A stretch of 7,712 bases of DNA. Origin: Nitratifractor sp. Its GTDB lineage: Bacteria > Campylobacterota > Campylobacteria > Campylobacterales > Sulfurovaceae. Both the position numbers and the translations under genes were made by a program. Below are positions 1 to 6,693 of this stretch, in pieces (position 1 is the first letter of the stretch; the number at the start of each line of letters is the position of its first letter). The DNA is taken from the NCBI GenBank assembly GCA_015490055.1, contig WFYP01000288.1:1-7712 (forward strand). The letters are read 5' to 3'. Below the pieces are notes generated by a model. The model was not told the DNA's origin. It saw only the letters and a program-made list of their open reading frames with translations, and ran no database searches.

Positions 1-1
1 A

Positions 2-565
2 AACAATTATGATACATATATTGCTCTTGGACATGCTTATAGAAATAAAGCTTATTATGCAAAAAAACATAATCTTTATAAAGATGCAATAAAATATAAT
101 AAAATAGCTATAAAGATTAACCCAGATATAGATTTAGCATATAATAATATAGGTTCTATATATATGATGCAAAAATTGTATTCTGATGCAAAAGAGTGGT
201 ATGAAACCTCTTTTGAAATTAATCAGAACCAGTGGGGATATAATAACTTATTAAGAATTTATCTATTTTTAGATGAAGATTTGCCTCAAGAATTTAGAGA
301 AAAATATGATATTTTATTTGAGAAAAAAGATACAGAGAGATATACAGTATATAAAATGTTGCATATTTTGTATTATATTAGACACAATAAATATATCAGT
401 AAAGAAGAGATAGCAGAGCTTATTAAAGAGTGGGAGCAAGAGACTCAAAAATTAAAATATTACTTCTTTAATTCTCTTACTGAATGGGCAGAAGACCTTA
501 AAACAGAAGAAAAAGAAAATATTTTATTTGCATTGGAGTTATTTAAAAAACATAGAGAATTATAG
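2..565 (+). CDS. TPR-repeat protein, 3' part (5' end outside window)
   Basis: The frame is open from base 2 with no stop before TAG at 563-565, giving 187 visible residues; the true start lies left of the window. An internal ATG at 164 exists, but the reading frame upstream of it clearly continues protein-like sequence, so 164 is not the start. Visible residues about 5-41 and 45-78 look like tetratricopeptide repeats: the second has the A-x-x-N-x-G-x-x-Y spacing, then LYSDAKEWYE, and the first ends IKINPD. TPRs form helical hairpins that bind other proteins. The remaining ~100 residues are charged, predicted helical and have no motif I recognise. No signal peptide or membrane segment can be judged because the N terminus is missing. 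The partner and function are unknown. It ends 32 bases before sanA and may share its transcript. Confidence 0.8.
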   Translation, partial: NNYDTYIALGHAYRNKAYYAKKHNLYKDAIKYNKIAIKINPDIDLAYNNIGSIYMMQKLYSDAKEWYETSFEINQNQWGYNNLLRIYLFLDEDLPQEFREKYDILFEKKDTERYTVYKMLHILYYIRHNKYISKEEIAELIKEWEQETQKLKYYFFNSLTEWAEDLKTEEKENILFALELFKKHREL

Positions 566-572
566 TGCCTTT

Positions 573-592
573 AAGCAATAATAAGCAATAAT
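573..592 (+). repeat. 10-bp tandem duplication before sanA
   Basis: The unit AAGCAATAAT occurs twice head to tail in the short gap between the TPR gene and sanA, ending five bases before the sanA ATG. It looks like a simple slippage duplication. It occupies the place where a ribosome binding site would be, and no good GGAG-like sequence is seen there. Confidence 0.7.
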
Positions 593-597
593 AAAGA

Positions 598-1257
598 ATG
601 ATAAAGAAATTGTGGCAAAGTGCTTTTTTTTTAGCAATTATTTTTGTTATTGTTGTGTTATTTATTGATATATATGTTAGTGACAGTGCCAAAGGTCGGA
701 TTTATAGTTCAGTTAATAATGTGCCAAAAAGAGGGGTGGCCTTGGTTCTTGGTACGGCTAAGTATGTGCGAAAGGGTAAGATAAATTATTTTTATAAATA
801 CAGAATAGATGCTGCCACTAAACTATATAAAGCTGGCAAAGTTCGAGCCATTTTAGTATCTGGAGATAATGCCACAAAGTATTATAATGAGCCAGCTAGA
901 ATGAAGAGAGATTTAATACAAAGAGGTATTCCCTCAGATAAAATATATATGGATTTTGCAGGCTTTAGAACACTAGATTCTATTTTGAGAGCAAAAGAGG
1001 TTTTTGGGTTAAAAAAGTATATAATTGTATCTCAAAAGTTCCATCTACAAAGAGCTCTGTTTATTGCACAAAAGAGTGGAGCGGATGCCATAGGATTTGT
1101 TGCAAAAGATGTGCCAAGAACTGTAGCCGCTTTTAAAATGAGAATGCGAGAGTATGCCGCAAGGGTTAAAGCATTTTTAGATATTTATATTTTACACACA
1201 ACACCTAAGTTTTTTGGAAAATTTGAAAAAATTAAGATAAAAGAGAATATAGAATGA
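598..1257 (+). CDS. sanA: SanA/YdcF-family (DUF218) inner-membrane protein
   Basis: The 219-residue product has a short basic start, one membrane segment (about residues 8-28) and then a DUF218 domain outside the membrane. Motifs match E. coli SanA as I remember it: LGTAKY (51-56), SGDN (88-91) followed by YNEP, AGFRTLDS (121-128), a Q/H pair in SQKFH (145-149), and REYAARVKAFLDIY (184-197) near the end. SanA in E. coli contributes to envelope barrier function and vancomycin exclusion at high temperature; the chemistry of the family is not settled. The length is close to E. coli SanA (about 239), slightly shorter at the C terminus. ATG at 598 is chosen because the membrane anchor begins right after it; its ribosome binding site is weak. 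The TGA overlaps the ligA ATG (ATGA), which implies translational coupling. Confidence 0.88.
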   Translation: MIKKLWQSAFFLAIIFVIVVLFIDIYVSDSAKGRIYSSVNNVPKRGVALVLGTAKYVRKGKINYFYKYRIDAATKLYKAGKVRAILVSGDNATKYYNEPARMKRDLIQRGIPSDKIYMDFAGFRTLDSILRAKEVFGLKKYIIVSQKFHLQRALFIAQKSGADAIGFVAKDVPRTVAAFKMRMREYAARVKAFLDIYILHTTPKFFGKFEKIKIKENIE

Positions 1258-3203
1258 TAAAAGATATTAATGATTATAAAGAGGCAGTAGCCAAGCTTAA
1301 AAAATGGGCAGATGCCTATTATATAGATGATAATCCGATTGTAACAGATGAAGAGTATGATAAACTTTACCATGAAGCAAAAGCTTACGAGAGCAAGCAC
1401 CCTGAAGATATAGATTACAGTTCACCTACGCAAAGAGTTGGGGCACCGCTAAAAGATGGCTTTAAAAAGGCTAAACATCCAAGCAGAATGTGGAGTATGG
1501 AGGATGTATTTGAGACTTCAGAGCTTAGAGAGTGGCTTGATAGGGTAAATAAGTTAGAGCCTGTAAACAGATACTACATAGAGCCAAAATTTGATGGTGC
1601 TAGTTTGAATTTAATTTACGATGGTGGTAAATTAATTCAAGCAATTACTCGTGGAAATGGCGTAGAGGGCGAAGATGTAACCAATAATGCTAAAGCTATT
1701 AACTCTATAAAGCTAGAGATAGATTATAAGGGTTTTATAGAAATTCGTGGCGAAATATTACTACGATATAAAGAGTTTGAACGAATTAATAAAGAGCGAT
1801 TAGAGGCTGGTGAGCAACTATTTGCTAACCCTAGAAATGCAGCAGCAGGTAGTTTAAGACAGTTAGACCCAGCAGTTGTTGCTAGTAGAAATTTACTATT
1901 TATGCCATGGGGTGTTGGTGTTAATAGTTTAGATTTTAAATATCTTAGTGATATGATGGATTTTGTATATAAATTAGGCTTTAAAGAGCCACCTATTAGA
2001 AAGATTTGTCACACTATTGAAGAGATAGAGAGTGTTTATAAGGAGCTTATTGAGCTTCGTCCAAAGCTAGAGATAATGCTCGATGGTATGGTTGTAAAGG
2101 TCGATTCTTTAGCCAAACAAGAGATTTTAGGATATACACAAAAAGCTCCAAGATGGCAAGTTGCTTATAAATTTCCAGCTATCGAGAAGCAGACAAAACT
2201 TTTAAATGTAATTTTACAAGTTGGAAGAACCGGAGTAATTACCCCTGTTGCAAAATTAGAGCCTGTAAATATAGAGGGTGTAGTGGTGGAGCGAGCAACA
2301 CTAAACAATTTTGACTTTATCGAAAAGTTAGATGTTCGAATTGGAGATGTTGTTACGCTAATTAGAAGTGGCGATGTGATTCCTAAAATTATTAGGGTAC
2401 TGCCAGAGTTTAGAGATGGAGACGAAAGAGCAATAGAGCGACCAACACACTGCCCAGTATGTCATAGTGAAGTGTTAGATGAAGGGGCATTAATAAAGTG
2501 CCAAAATATCTCTTGCCCATCTCGAGTAGTTAATAATATTATACATTTCGCCTCTAAAGGGTGTATGAATATTGATGGTTTAGGCAACAAAATAGTAGAG
2601 CTTCTTTATGAAAAAGGTTTATTAAAAAGTGTAGAAGATATTTACCATTTGGATAGAGAAAAACTGCTAGAGTTAGAGGGCTTTAAAGAGAAGAAAGTAG
2701 ATAACTTGCTAAGTGCCATAGAAGATAGCAAAAAAAGAGATTGCTGGCGATTTATAAAAGGCTTAGGCATAGAGCATATAGGCGAAGTTGCAGCCAAAAA
2801 AATATGTGCAAAATTTAAAGATAAATTTTTAGATGCCACAAAAGAAGAACTTTTAGAGATAGATGGCATCGGCGAAGAGATGGCAGAATCTTATATCGAA
2901 TTTATGCAAGTAAATAGAGAAAAAGTAGAGAGATTATTAGAGTATATTGAATTAATTATGCCAAAAGAGATTAAAAAAGAGTCGCCATTTACTGGTAAAA
3001 CTATTGTACTAACAGGAAGTATGAGCAAACCACGAGAAGAGATTAAGTCTATGTTGGAATCTTTGGGTGCAAAAGTTACAGGCTCGGTTAGCAAAAAAAC
3101 AGACTTTGTAATATATGGCAAAGATGCAGGAAGCAAGCTCAAAAAGGCAAACGAACTAGGAGTTGCTACTCTTACAGAGGAAGAGTTAGATAGTGTGCTA
3201 TAA
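1254..3203 (+). CDS. ligA: NAD-dependent DNA ligase LigA
   Basis: This cytoplasmic enzyme seals nicks in DNA during replication and repair, using NAD+ to adenylate itself. The 649 residues are a complete LigA. Domain Ia (1-65) carries the NAD-contacting YYIDDNPIVTDEEYD region (22-36). The adenylation motif is KFDG (112-115) with Lys112 as predicted nucleophile. NPRNAAAGSLRQ lies at 192-203, followed by the OB-fold with VGRTGVITPVA (323-333). A four-cysteine zinc finger is intact (C400, C403, C416, C421), then helix-hairpin-helix repeats (about 430-560), and a BRCT domain (about 577-649, GKTIVLTGSMSKPREEIK). RMWSMEDVF at 78-86 is a form I associate with Campylobacterota ligases. The ATG overlaps the sanA stop. 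It ends 20 bases before the thioredoxin-like gene. Confidence 0.98.
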   Translation: MIKDINDYKEAVAKLKKWADAYYIDDNPIVTDEEYDKLYHEAKAYESKHPEDIDYSSPTQRVGAPLKDGFKKAKHPSRMWSMEDVFETSELREWLDRVNKLEPVNRYYIEPKFDGASLNLIYDGGKLIQAITRGNGVEGEDVTNNAKAINSIKLEIDYKGFIEIRGEILLRYKEFERINKERLEAGEQLFANPRNAAAGSLRQLDPAVVASRNLLFMPWGVGVNSLDFKYLSDMMDFVYKLGFKEPPIRKICHTIEEIESVYKELIELRPKLEIMLDGMVVKVDSLAKQEILGYTQKAPRWQVAYKFPAIEKQTKLLNVILQVGRTGVITPVAKLEPVNIEGVVVERATLNNFDFIEKLDVRIGDVVTLIRSGDVIPKIIRVLPEFRDGDERAIERPTHCPVCHSEVLDEGALIKCQNISCPSRVVNNIIHFASKGCMNIDGLGNKIVELLYEKGLLKSVEDIYHLDREKLLELEGFKEKKVDNLLSAIEDSKKRDCWRFIKGLGIEHIGEVAAKKICAKFKDKFLDATKEELLEIDGIGEEMAESYIEFMQVNREKVERLLEYIELIMPKEIKKESPFTGKTIVLTGSMSKPREEIKSMLESLGAKVTGSVSKKTDFVIYGKDAGSKLKKANELGVATLTEEELDSVL

Positions 3204-3223
3204 TAGCATTAAAAAGGAAGCAG

Positions 3224-3637
3224 ATGAGAATATTAATATTAACTTTAGCATTAGTTAGCTCTTTAATTGCTGGTGGTTTGAATTGGGTAGATAGTATGGG
3301 CAGGGCTTTGGAGTTGGCTACGAAGAGGCATAAGCCAATTATGGTTTTTGTAGAGGCTGAGCATTGCCCTTGGTGTAGTAGAATGTTAAATGAAGTTTTG
3401 GAAGAGAGAGATACTATTAGGGTTTTAAATAGAGACTTTGTATTGGTTAAGTTAGATATTGATGGCAAAGATGCTAGAGAGTATTTTCCAAATACTTCGA
3501 TGACGCCAACTACTTACTTTATAAGTGCAGACTCTAAGCCTTTGCTTATGGTAGAAGGTTATGTAAATAGTTACTCTTTTTACTCATATCTGAGCGATGT
3601 AGATAAGAAAATAGCTGAGTTAAAGCGTAAAAAATAA
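3224..3637 (+). CDS. Exported thioredoxin-fold protein with CPWC motif
   Basis: The 137-residue product starts with a hydrophobic signal sequence (about 1-16, possible cleavage after SLIA), so it probably works in the periplasm. The mature part is a thioredoxin-like fold of the Thioredoxin_7/SoxW type: KPIMVFVEAEHCPWCSRM places Cys48 and Cys51 after the first core strand, and TPTTYFI (94-100) supplies the conserved cis-proline (Pro95). The likely role is thiol-disulfide exchange, perhaps reduction of periplasmic proteins or c-type cytochrome apoproteins; the substrate cannot be told from sequence. The start ATG has a good ribosome binding site (AAAAAGGAAG at 3211-3220). It sits between ligA and tlyA with gaps of 20 and 34 bases, consistent with co-transcription though not with a shared pathway. 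It is too short to contain a DsbA-type helical insertion. Confidence 0.85.
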   Translation: MRILILTLALVSSLIAGGLNWVDSMGRALELATKRHKPIMVFVEAEHCPWCSRMLNEVLEERDTIRVLNRDFVLVKLDIDGKDAREYFPNTSMTPTTYFISADSKPLLMVEGYVNSYSFYSYLSDVDKKIAELKRKK

Positions 3638-3640
3638 TAT

Positions 3641-3652
3641 TACAATATTGTA
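3641..3652. repeat. 12-bp perfect palindrome between thioredoxin-like gene and tlyA
   Basis: TACAATATTGTA is its own reverse complement and is followed by the AGGA before tlyA. The left half also resembles a sigma-70 -10 box (TACAAT), so it could be part of an internal promoter or an operator. In such AT-rich DNA a chance occurrence is quite possible. Confidence 0.35.
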
Positions 3653-3671
3653 TTTATAGGATATTTAAAAA

Positions 3672-4385
3672 GTGAGATTAGATAGCTACTTAGTAGAAAA
3701 TGGTTTATTTGAGAGCCGAAATAGGGCTAGTGTAGCCATAAAGAGTGGCTTGGTTAGTGTAGATGGGAAAGTTGTTACTAAGCCTTCGCTAAAAGTTGCA
3801 GAGTTGGCTAATGTGCAGGTGAAAGAGTCTAAATTTTATGTATCTCGTGCAGCTAAAAAGTTAGAAGAGTACTTAAAAGAGTATGCTTTGCCAATAGATG
3901 GTGCAAGGTGTTTGGATATTGGCTCTAGTACTGGTGGCTTTACACAAATGCTACTAGAAAATGGTGCTAGTAGTGTTGATTGTGTAGATGTTGGTAAAGA
4001 GCAGTTGCACTCTAGCTTGCGAGAAAATTCTAAAGTTAATGTTTTTGAGCAGACTGATATTCGAGAGTTTAAATCTGAAGCATATGATTTAATAGTTTCA
4101 GATGTGTCGTTTATTTCTCTTTTAAAAATTGTTGGTAGTGTAGATAGTTTGAGTGATAAGAACACAACAATATGCCTACTTTTTAAGCCACAATTTGAAG
4201 TTGGTTTAGGGGTTAAGAGAGATAGCAAAGGTGTGGTTTTAGATAGAAATGCAATAGAGAGTGCAAAGAGAGATTTTGAGTTAAAAACCAAAGAGCTAGG
4301 CTGGGAAATTATGGATACACGAGAGAGTAAAGTGGCTGGCAAAGAGGGGAATGTTGAGTATTTTTATACTTTTGTTAAAGTGTGA
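3672..4385 (+). CDS. tlyA: TlyA-family rRNA 2'-O-methyltransferase (type I)
   Basis: This SAM-dependent enzyme methylates ribose 2'-OH of rRNA cytidines. Residues 1-60 form an S4 RNA-binding domain (MRLDSYLVENGLFESRNRA). From about 60 on there is an FtsJ-like Rossmann methyltransferase with the SAM loop LDIGSSTGGF (81-90), SDVSF (143-147), LFKPQFE (170-176) and NVEYF (227-231). The catalytic tetrad aligns as K63, D144, K172, E228, agreeing in spacing with Mycobacterium TlyA K69-D154-K182-E238. At 237 residues it is the short type I form, which in Campylobacter modifies only 23S C1920 (known for the family; inferred here). In C. jejuni TlyA affects capreomycin sensitivity and motility. The start is GTG at 3672; AGGA at 3658-3661 is the likely ribosome binding site, 10 bases upstream, and MRLDSYL is the standard TlyA N terminus. 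Confidence 0.95.
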   Translation: MRLDSYLVENGLFESRNRASVAIKSGLVSVDGKVVTKPSLKVAELANVQVKESKFYVSRAAKKLEEYLKEYALPIDGARCLDIGSSTGGFTQMLLENGASSVDCVDVGKEQLHSSLRENSKVNVFEQTDIREFKSEAYDLIVSDVSFISLLKIVGSVDSLSDKNTTICLLFKPQFEVGLGVKRDSKGVVLDRNAIESAKRDFELKTKELGWEIMDTRESKVAGKEGNVEYFYTFVKV

Positions 4386-4403
4386 GTCTTTAGTGATTGG
4401 TTA

Positions 4404-5273
4404 TTGAAAAAGTCTAATAAACTTATGCCTATTTCAAATATACAAATAACAAATATACAAAATGAAGGAGTTCTTTTGATAGAATCAGTTGCTATTGGTT
4501 CATTTGATGGTGTACATATTGCTCATAGAGAGCTAATTAAAAGAGCAGATTCAGTTGCAGTAATAGAGCGAGGGTTTGGCACTATTACTCCAGGGTGGAC
4601 GCGTAGTTTATATACCCAAAAAGCTACATTTTTTTATATGTTCGATAAAGTTAAATCTTTAACTCCTAAAGAGTTTGTAGCTAAATTAAAAAGCGATTTT
4701 CCAGCACTTAAAAAAATTGTTGTTGGTTACGATTTTGTATATGGAAAAGATAGAAGTGGCACGATAGATAGTTTAAAAGCAGATTTTGATGGCGAAGTTG
4801 AAGTTGTGGATGAGGTTAAGCTACATGGCATTTCTGTGCACTCAAGAGTTATTAGGGAGTTGCTTAAAAACTCTAAAATAGAGCAAGCAAATAGTATGCT
4901 TGGACGATGTTACAAAATTTGCGGTAAAGCTGTAGCAGGGCAGGGGATTGGTGCCAAAGAGCTGGTTGCTACTATCAATTTAAATGTATTACAATATAGC
5001 TTGCCACAGGGTGTATTTGCCACAAAAACTATAATAGATGGTAAAGAGTATAAATCTATCAGCTTTATAGGACATCGCCAAAGCACCGATGGAAATTTTG
5101 CTGTAGAGACTCATATTTTAAATAATTTTAACGGTGTGGTTGAAGATGGGCAAGAGGTTTGGATAGAGTTTATAAGTTTTATTCGCGAGAATCAAAAGTT
5201 TAATAGTTTAGATGAGTTAAAAGAGCAAATTTTACAAGATATAGATATAGCACAAAATTTTTTATTAGAGTAG
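4404..5273 (+). CDS. ribF: Bifunctional riboflavin kinase / FAD synthetase RibF
   Basis: RibF phosphorylates riboflavin to FMN and adenylates FMN to FAD in the cytoplasm. The N-terminal nucleotidylyltransferase domain has GSFDGVHIAH (32-41 from the longest start), VVGYDFVYGKDRSG (106-119) and ISVHSRVIRELL (143-154). The C-terminal riboflavin kinase domain has LGRCY (166-170), VATIN (188-192, in place of the usual PTAN), PQGVFA (201-206), the catalytic-type Glu235 in AVETHIL, and IRENQKFNSLDELKEQI near the end. The start is uncertain. TTG 4404 (289 aa) and ATG 4425 (282 aa) lack a clear ribosome binding site, whereas TTG 4476 (265 aa) follows AGGAG (4466-4470) by five bases. The last would begin only seven residues before GSFDG, which is short for RibF. 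It lies downstream of tlyA, as in Campylobacter, probably in the same operon. Confidence 0.93.
   Translation: MKKSNKLMPISNIQITNIQNEGVLLIESVAIGSFDGVHIAHRELIKRADSVAVIERGFGTITPGWTRSLYTQKATFFYMFDKVKSLTPKEFVAKLKSDFPALKKIVVGYDFVYGKDRSGTIDSLKADFDGEVEVVDEVKLHGISVHSRVIRELLKNSKIEQANSMLGRCYKICGKAVAGQGIGAKELVATINLNVLQYSLPQGVFATKTIIDGKEYKSISFIGHRQSTDGNFAVETHILNNFNGVVEDGQEVWIEFISFIRENQKFNSLDELKEQILQDIDIAQNFLLE
4466..4478 (+). promoter_or_regulatory. Strong ribosome binding site before an internal ribF TTG
   Basis: AGGAG (4466-4470), spacer TTCTT, then TTG at 4476-4478 in frame with ribF. It is the best Shine-Dalgarno match near the 5' end of the gene and argues for a start here, or for a second internal start, rather than at TTG 4404 or ATG 4425. 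Confidence 0.5.
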
Positions 5274-5279
5274 CACGAT

Positions 5280-5308
5280 TCTTAAGTGCTAATAAGGAGC
5301 ACTTAAGA
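5280..5308. terminator. Hairpin between convergent ribF and selO
   Basis: CTTAAGTGCT (5281-5290) pairs perfectly with AGCACTTAAG (5298-5307) over a 7-base loop, with one extra T-A pair outside (5280/5308). It sits where transcripts from ribF and from selO meet, so a bidirectional terminator is likely. Neither side carries a clear T-run, so it is not a textbook intrinsic terminator. The selO stop codon (5303-5305) lies inside the right arm. Confidence 0.55.
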
Positions 5309-6418
5309 GGAGCAACTAAGCTTTAAGTTTTTGTATTCATTTGGTGTAGCCTCTGCCCATCTTTCGAACTCTGGGTGCTCATTGTAAGGTGTTTGTGTAA
5401 CTTTGAATAGATTTTTTAGTGTAGAGTAGTTGCCAGATTCTGCATTCTTTATGGCTTCTTGGAGAATATAGTTTTTAAGGGTATATTTGGGATTGGTTTT
5501 AAGCATTTTAGTATTTCTATCTTTTGTAGATATGCTGTTTTGCTCTAATCTTTTGTCGTAATCTTCTAGCCATTCTCTCATTGGTGTATGATATAGACAC
5601 AGTTTTAATATATCTGTTTTATCGCCTTTGTAGTGGCTTAGTGTTCTGAAAAATAGGGTATAATCGACTTGCAAACTCTGTAGTACTCCTAATAGATGTT
5701 GTACAAGTTTAGTATCCTCTTTTTTAATGCTATCTAGTCCTAATTTTTTATTCATTAAGCTTTGATACTCTTTTATGTATAGTTCATCGTAATATTTTAG
5801 AGCACTCTCTAATCTTTTAGAGTCAGTAATTTTTGCCAATGCTACAAGTAGGGCATTTAAGTTCCATTTGCCAATAATTGGCTGATTTCTAAAGCTGTAT
5901 CTACCTTGTGTATCTGTATGGTTACATACATAATTGTAGTCAAAATCATCAAAAAATGCGTATGGTCCATAATCTATAGTAAGCCCAGCTATTGACATAT
6001 TATCGGTATTCATAACACCATGGTTAAAGCCTATGCTCATCCATTTTGCAATAAGTTTAGCAGTTTTGCTTACAACTTCTAAAAAGAGGTATGTATATTT
6101 ATCTTCCTCATTAGCTAAGTGAGGGTAGGACTCTTCTATTGCATAGTCTGCTAATTCTTTAAGTTCATCTAGCATATTGTTATGTGCAAAGTATTCAAAT
6201 GTACCAAAACGCACCCAGCTAGGGCTTGCTCGTAGTACTATAGCTCCATACTCCCAACTCTCTCTATATACTTTATGGTTTGAACCTATAATAGCTAAAG
6301 CTCTTGTTGTTGGAATACCTAATGCATACATTGCTTCGCTTGCTAAGTACTCTCGAATAGATGAGCGTAAAACTGCTCTACCATCTCCACTACGAGAGTA
6401 TTTTGTCTCGCCTGCACC

Positions 6419-6423
6419 TTTTA
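6419..6423 (+). repeat. Target site duplication, left copy
   Basis: TTTTA directly before the element, repeated at 6689-6693. On the coding strand it reads TAAAA, part of the selO codons for Leu-Lys (TTA AAA). Confidence 0.85.
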
Positions 6424-6454
6424 ACCTGAGTTCGACGGGATACCATATTCACAA
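6424..6454 (+). repeat. Left terminal inverted repeat of the element
   Basis: These 31 bases match the reverse complement of 6658-6688 at 29 positions; the differences are at the 5th (G/A) and 13th (C/T) bases. The inner core GGGATACCATATTCACAA is identical in both copies. Confidence 0.92.
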
Positions 6455-6549
6455 TTTTATGAGGTTTTTCATAGGCAACGACAGATTTTTGCAGGACTAA
6501 CTAGTTAATTCAAAAAAATCTGTCTAAGCATATGGAAAACCTCATAAAA
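6455..6549. other. Stem-loop 1 inside the element
   Basis: The outer arms TTTTATGAGGTTTT (6455-6468) and AAAACCTCATAAAA (6536-6549) pair perfectly. Pairing continues inward through one G-T pair and four more pairs. After a small internal loop a second stem forms: GACAGATTTTT (6480-6490) with AAAAATCTGTC (6514-6524). The apex holds the 10-bp palindrome TAACTAGTTA (6498-6507). Confidence 0.8.
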
Positions 6550-6561
6550 CCCGAAGGGAAG

Positions 6562-6654
6562 CCTAAAAATGGGCAATCTTTTCAAAATTAAATTCTCACA
6601 TTAGCTTTGGCTAGTGCTTCGAATTGAATTTTGAAAATCTTACCTATTTTTAGG
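6562..6654. other. Stem-loop 2 inside the element
   Basis: Two 34-base arms (6562-6595 and 6621-6654) are complementary at 29 positions, starting CCTAAAAAT and ending ATTTTTAGG. The 25-base loop contains a further TAGC/GCTA mini-stem (6602-6605 with 6610-6613). On the + strand the stem is followed by five T bases (6655-6659), so it could also terminate transcription running antisense to selO. Confidence 0.8.
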
Positions 6655-6657
6655 TTT

Positions 6658-6688
6658 TTGTGAATATGGTATCCCATCGAACTTAGGT
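6658..6688 (-). repeat. Right terminal inverted repeat of the element
   Basis: This is the partner of 6424-6454, 29 of 31 bases complementary. The similarity stops sharply at both inner edges, which defines the repeat length. Confidence 0.92.
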
Positions 6689-6693
6689 TTTTA
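6689..6693 (+). repeat. Target site duplication, right copy
   Basis: TTTTA directly after the element. Only one copy is needed to give the uninterrupted selO sequence LQLKGAG, which confirms that it is a duplication and not part of the element. Confidence 0.85.

Larger units (their letters stand above)
6424..6688. mobile_element. 265-bp MITE-like non-autonomous element in selO
   Basis: The element is bounded by 31-bp terminal inverted repeats (6424-6454 and 6658-6688) and by direct TTTTA copies outside. It interrupts selO exactly: deleting it with one TTTTA restores the reading frame. It encodes no transposase or other plausible protein, so it must have been moved by an enzyme encoded elsewhere. 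Its interior is almost wholly palindromic: stem-loop 1 (6455-6549), a small CCC-GAA-GGG hairpin (6550-6558) and stem-loop 2 (6562-6654). The ends read ACCTGAG and CTTAGGT; they lack the GGGG of Tn3-type repeats, and I cannot name a family. Element plus duplication is 270 bp, a multiple of three, but several stops occur in the selO frame. Confidence 0.9.

Noticed and set aside
2642..3142. Two - strand open frames opposite the ligA 3' end
   Set aside because: They overlap the ligA HhH and BRCT domains and show no domain or ribosome binding site.
3836..4342. Long - strand open frame inside tlyA (168 codons)
   Set aside because: It lies wholly opposite tlyA, whose motifs are intact; the antisense product is Ser/Leu-rich low-information sequence typical of a shadow frame.
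6177..6500. A 107-codon + strand open frame running from selO into the element
   Set aside because: It is antisense to clear SelO protein sequence for most of its length, crosses the insertion border, and its product has no recognisable domain.
6424..6688. Intron, intein or translational bypass element in selO
   Set aside because: The 5-bp flanking duplication and 31-bp inverted ends are the marks of transposition. Several in-frame stops exclude an intein, no group I or II intron core was seen, and bypassing has no supporting take-off/landing signal beyond the duplication.
6424..6688. Tn3-derived miniature element (5-bp duplication)
   Set aside because: The duplication length fits, but the ends are 31 bp and start ACCTGAG rather than the 38-bp GGGG type expected of Tn3 ends.
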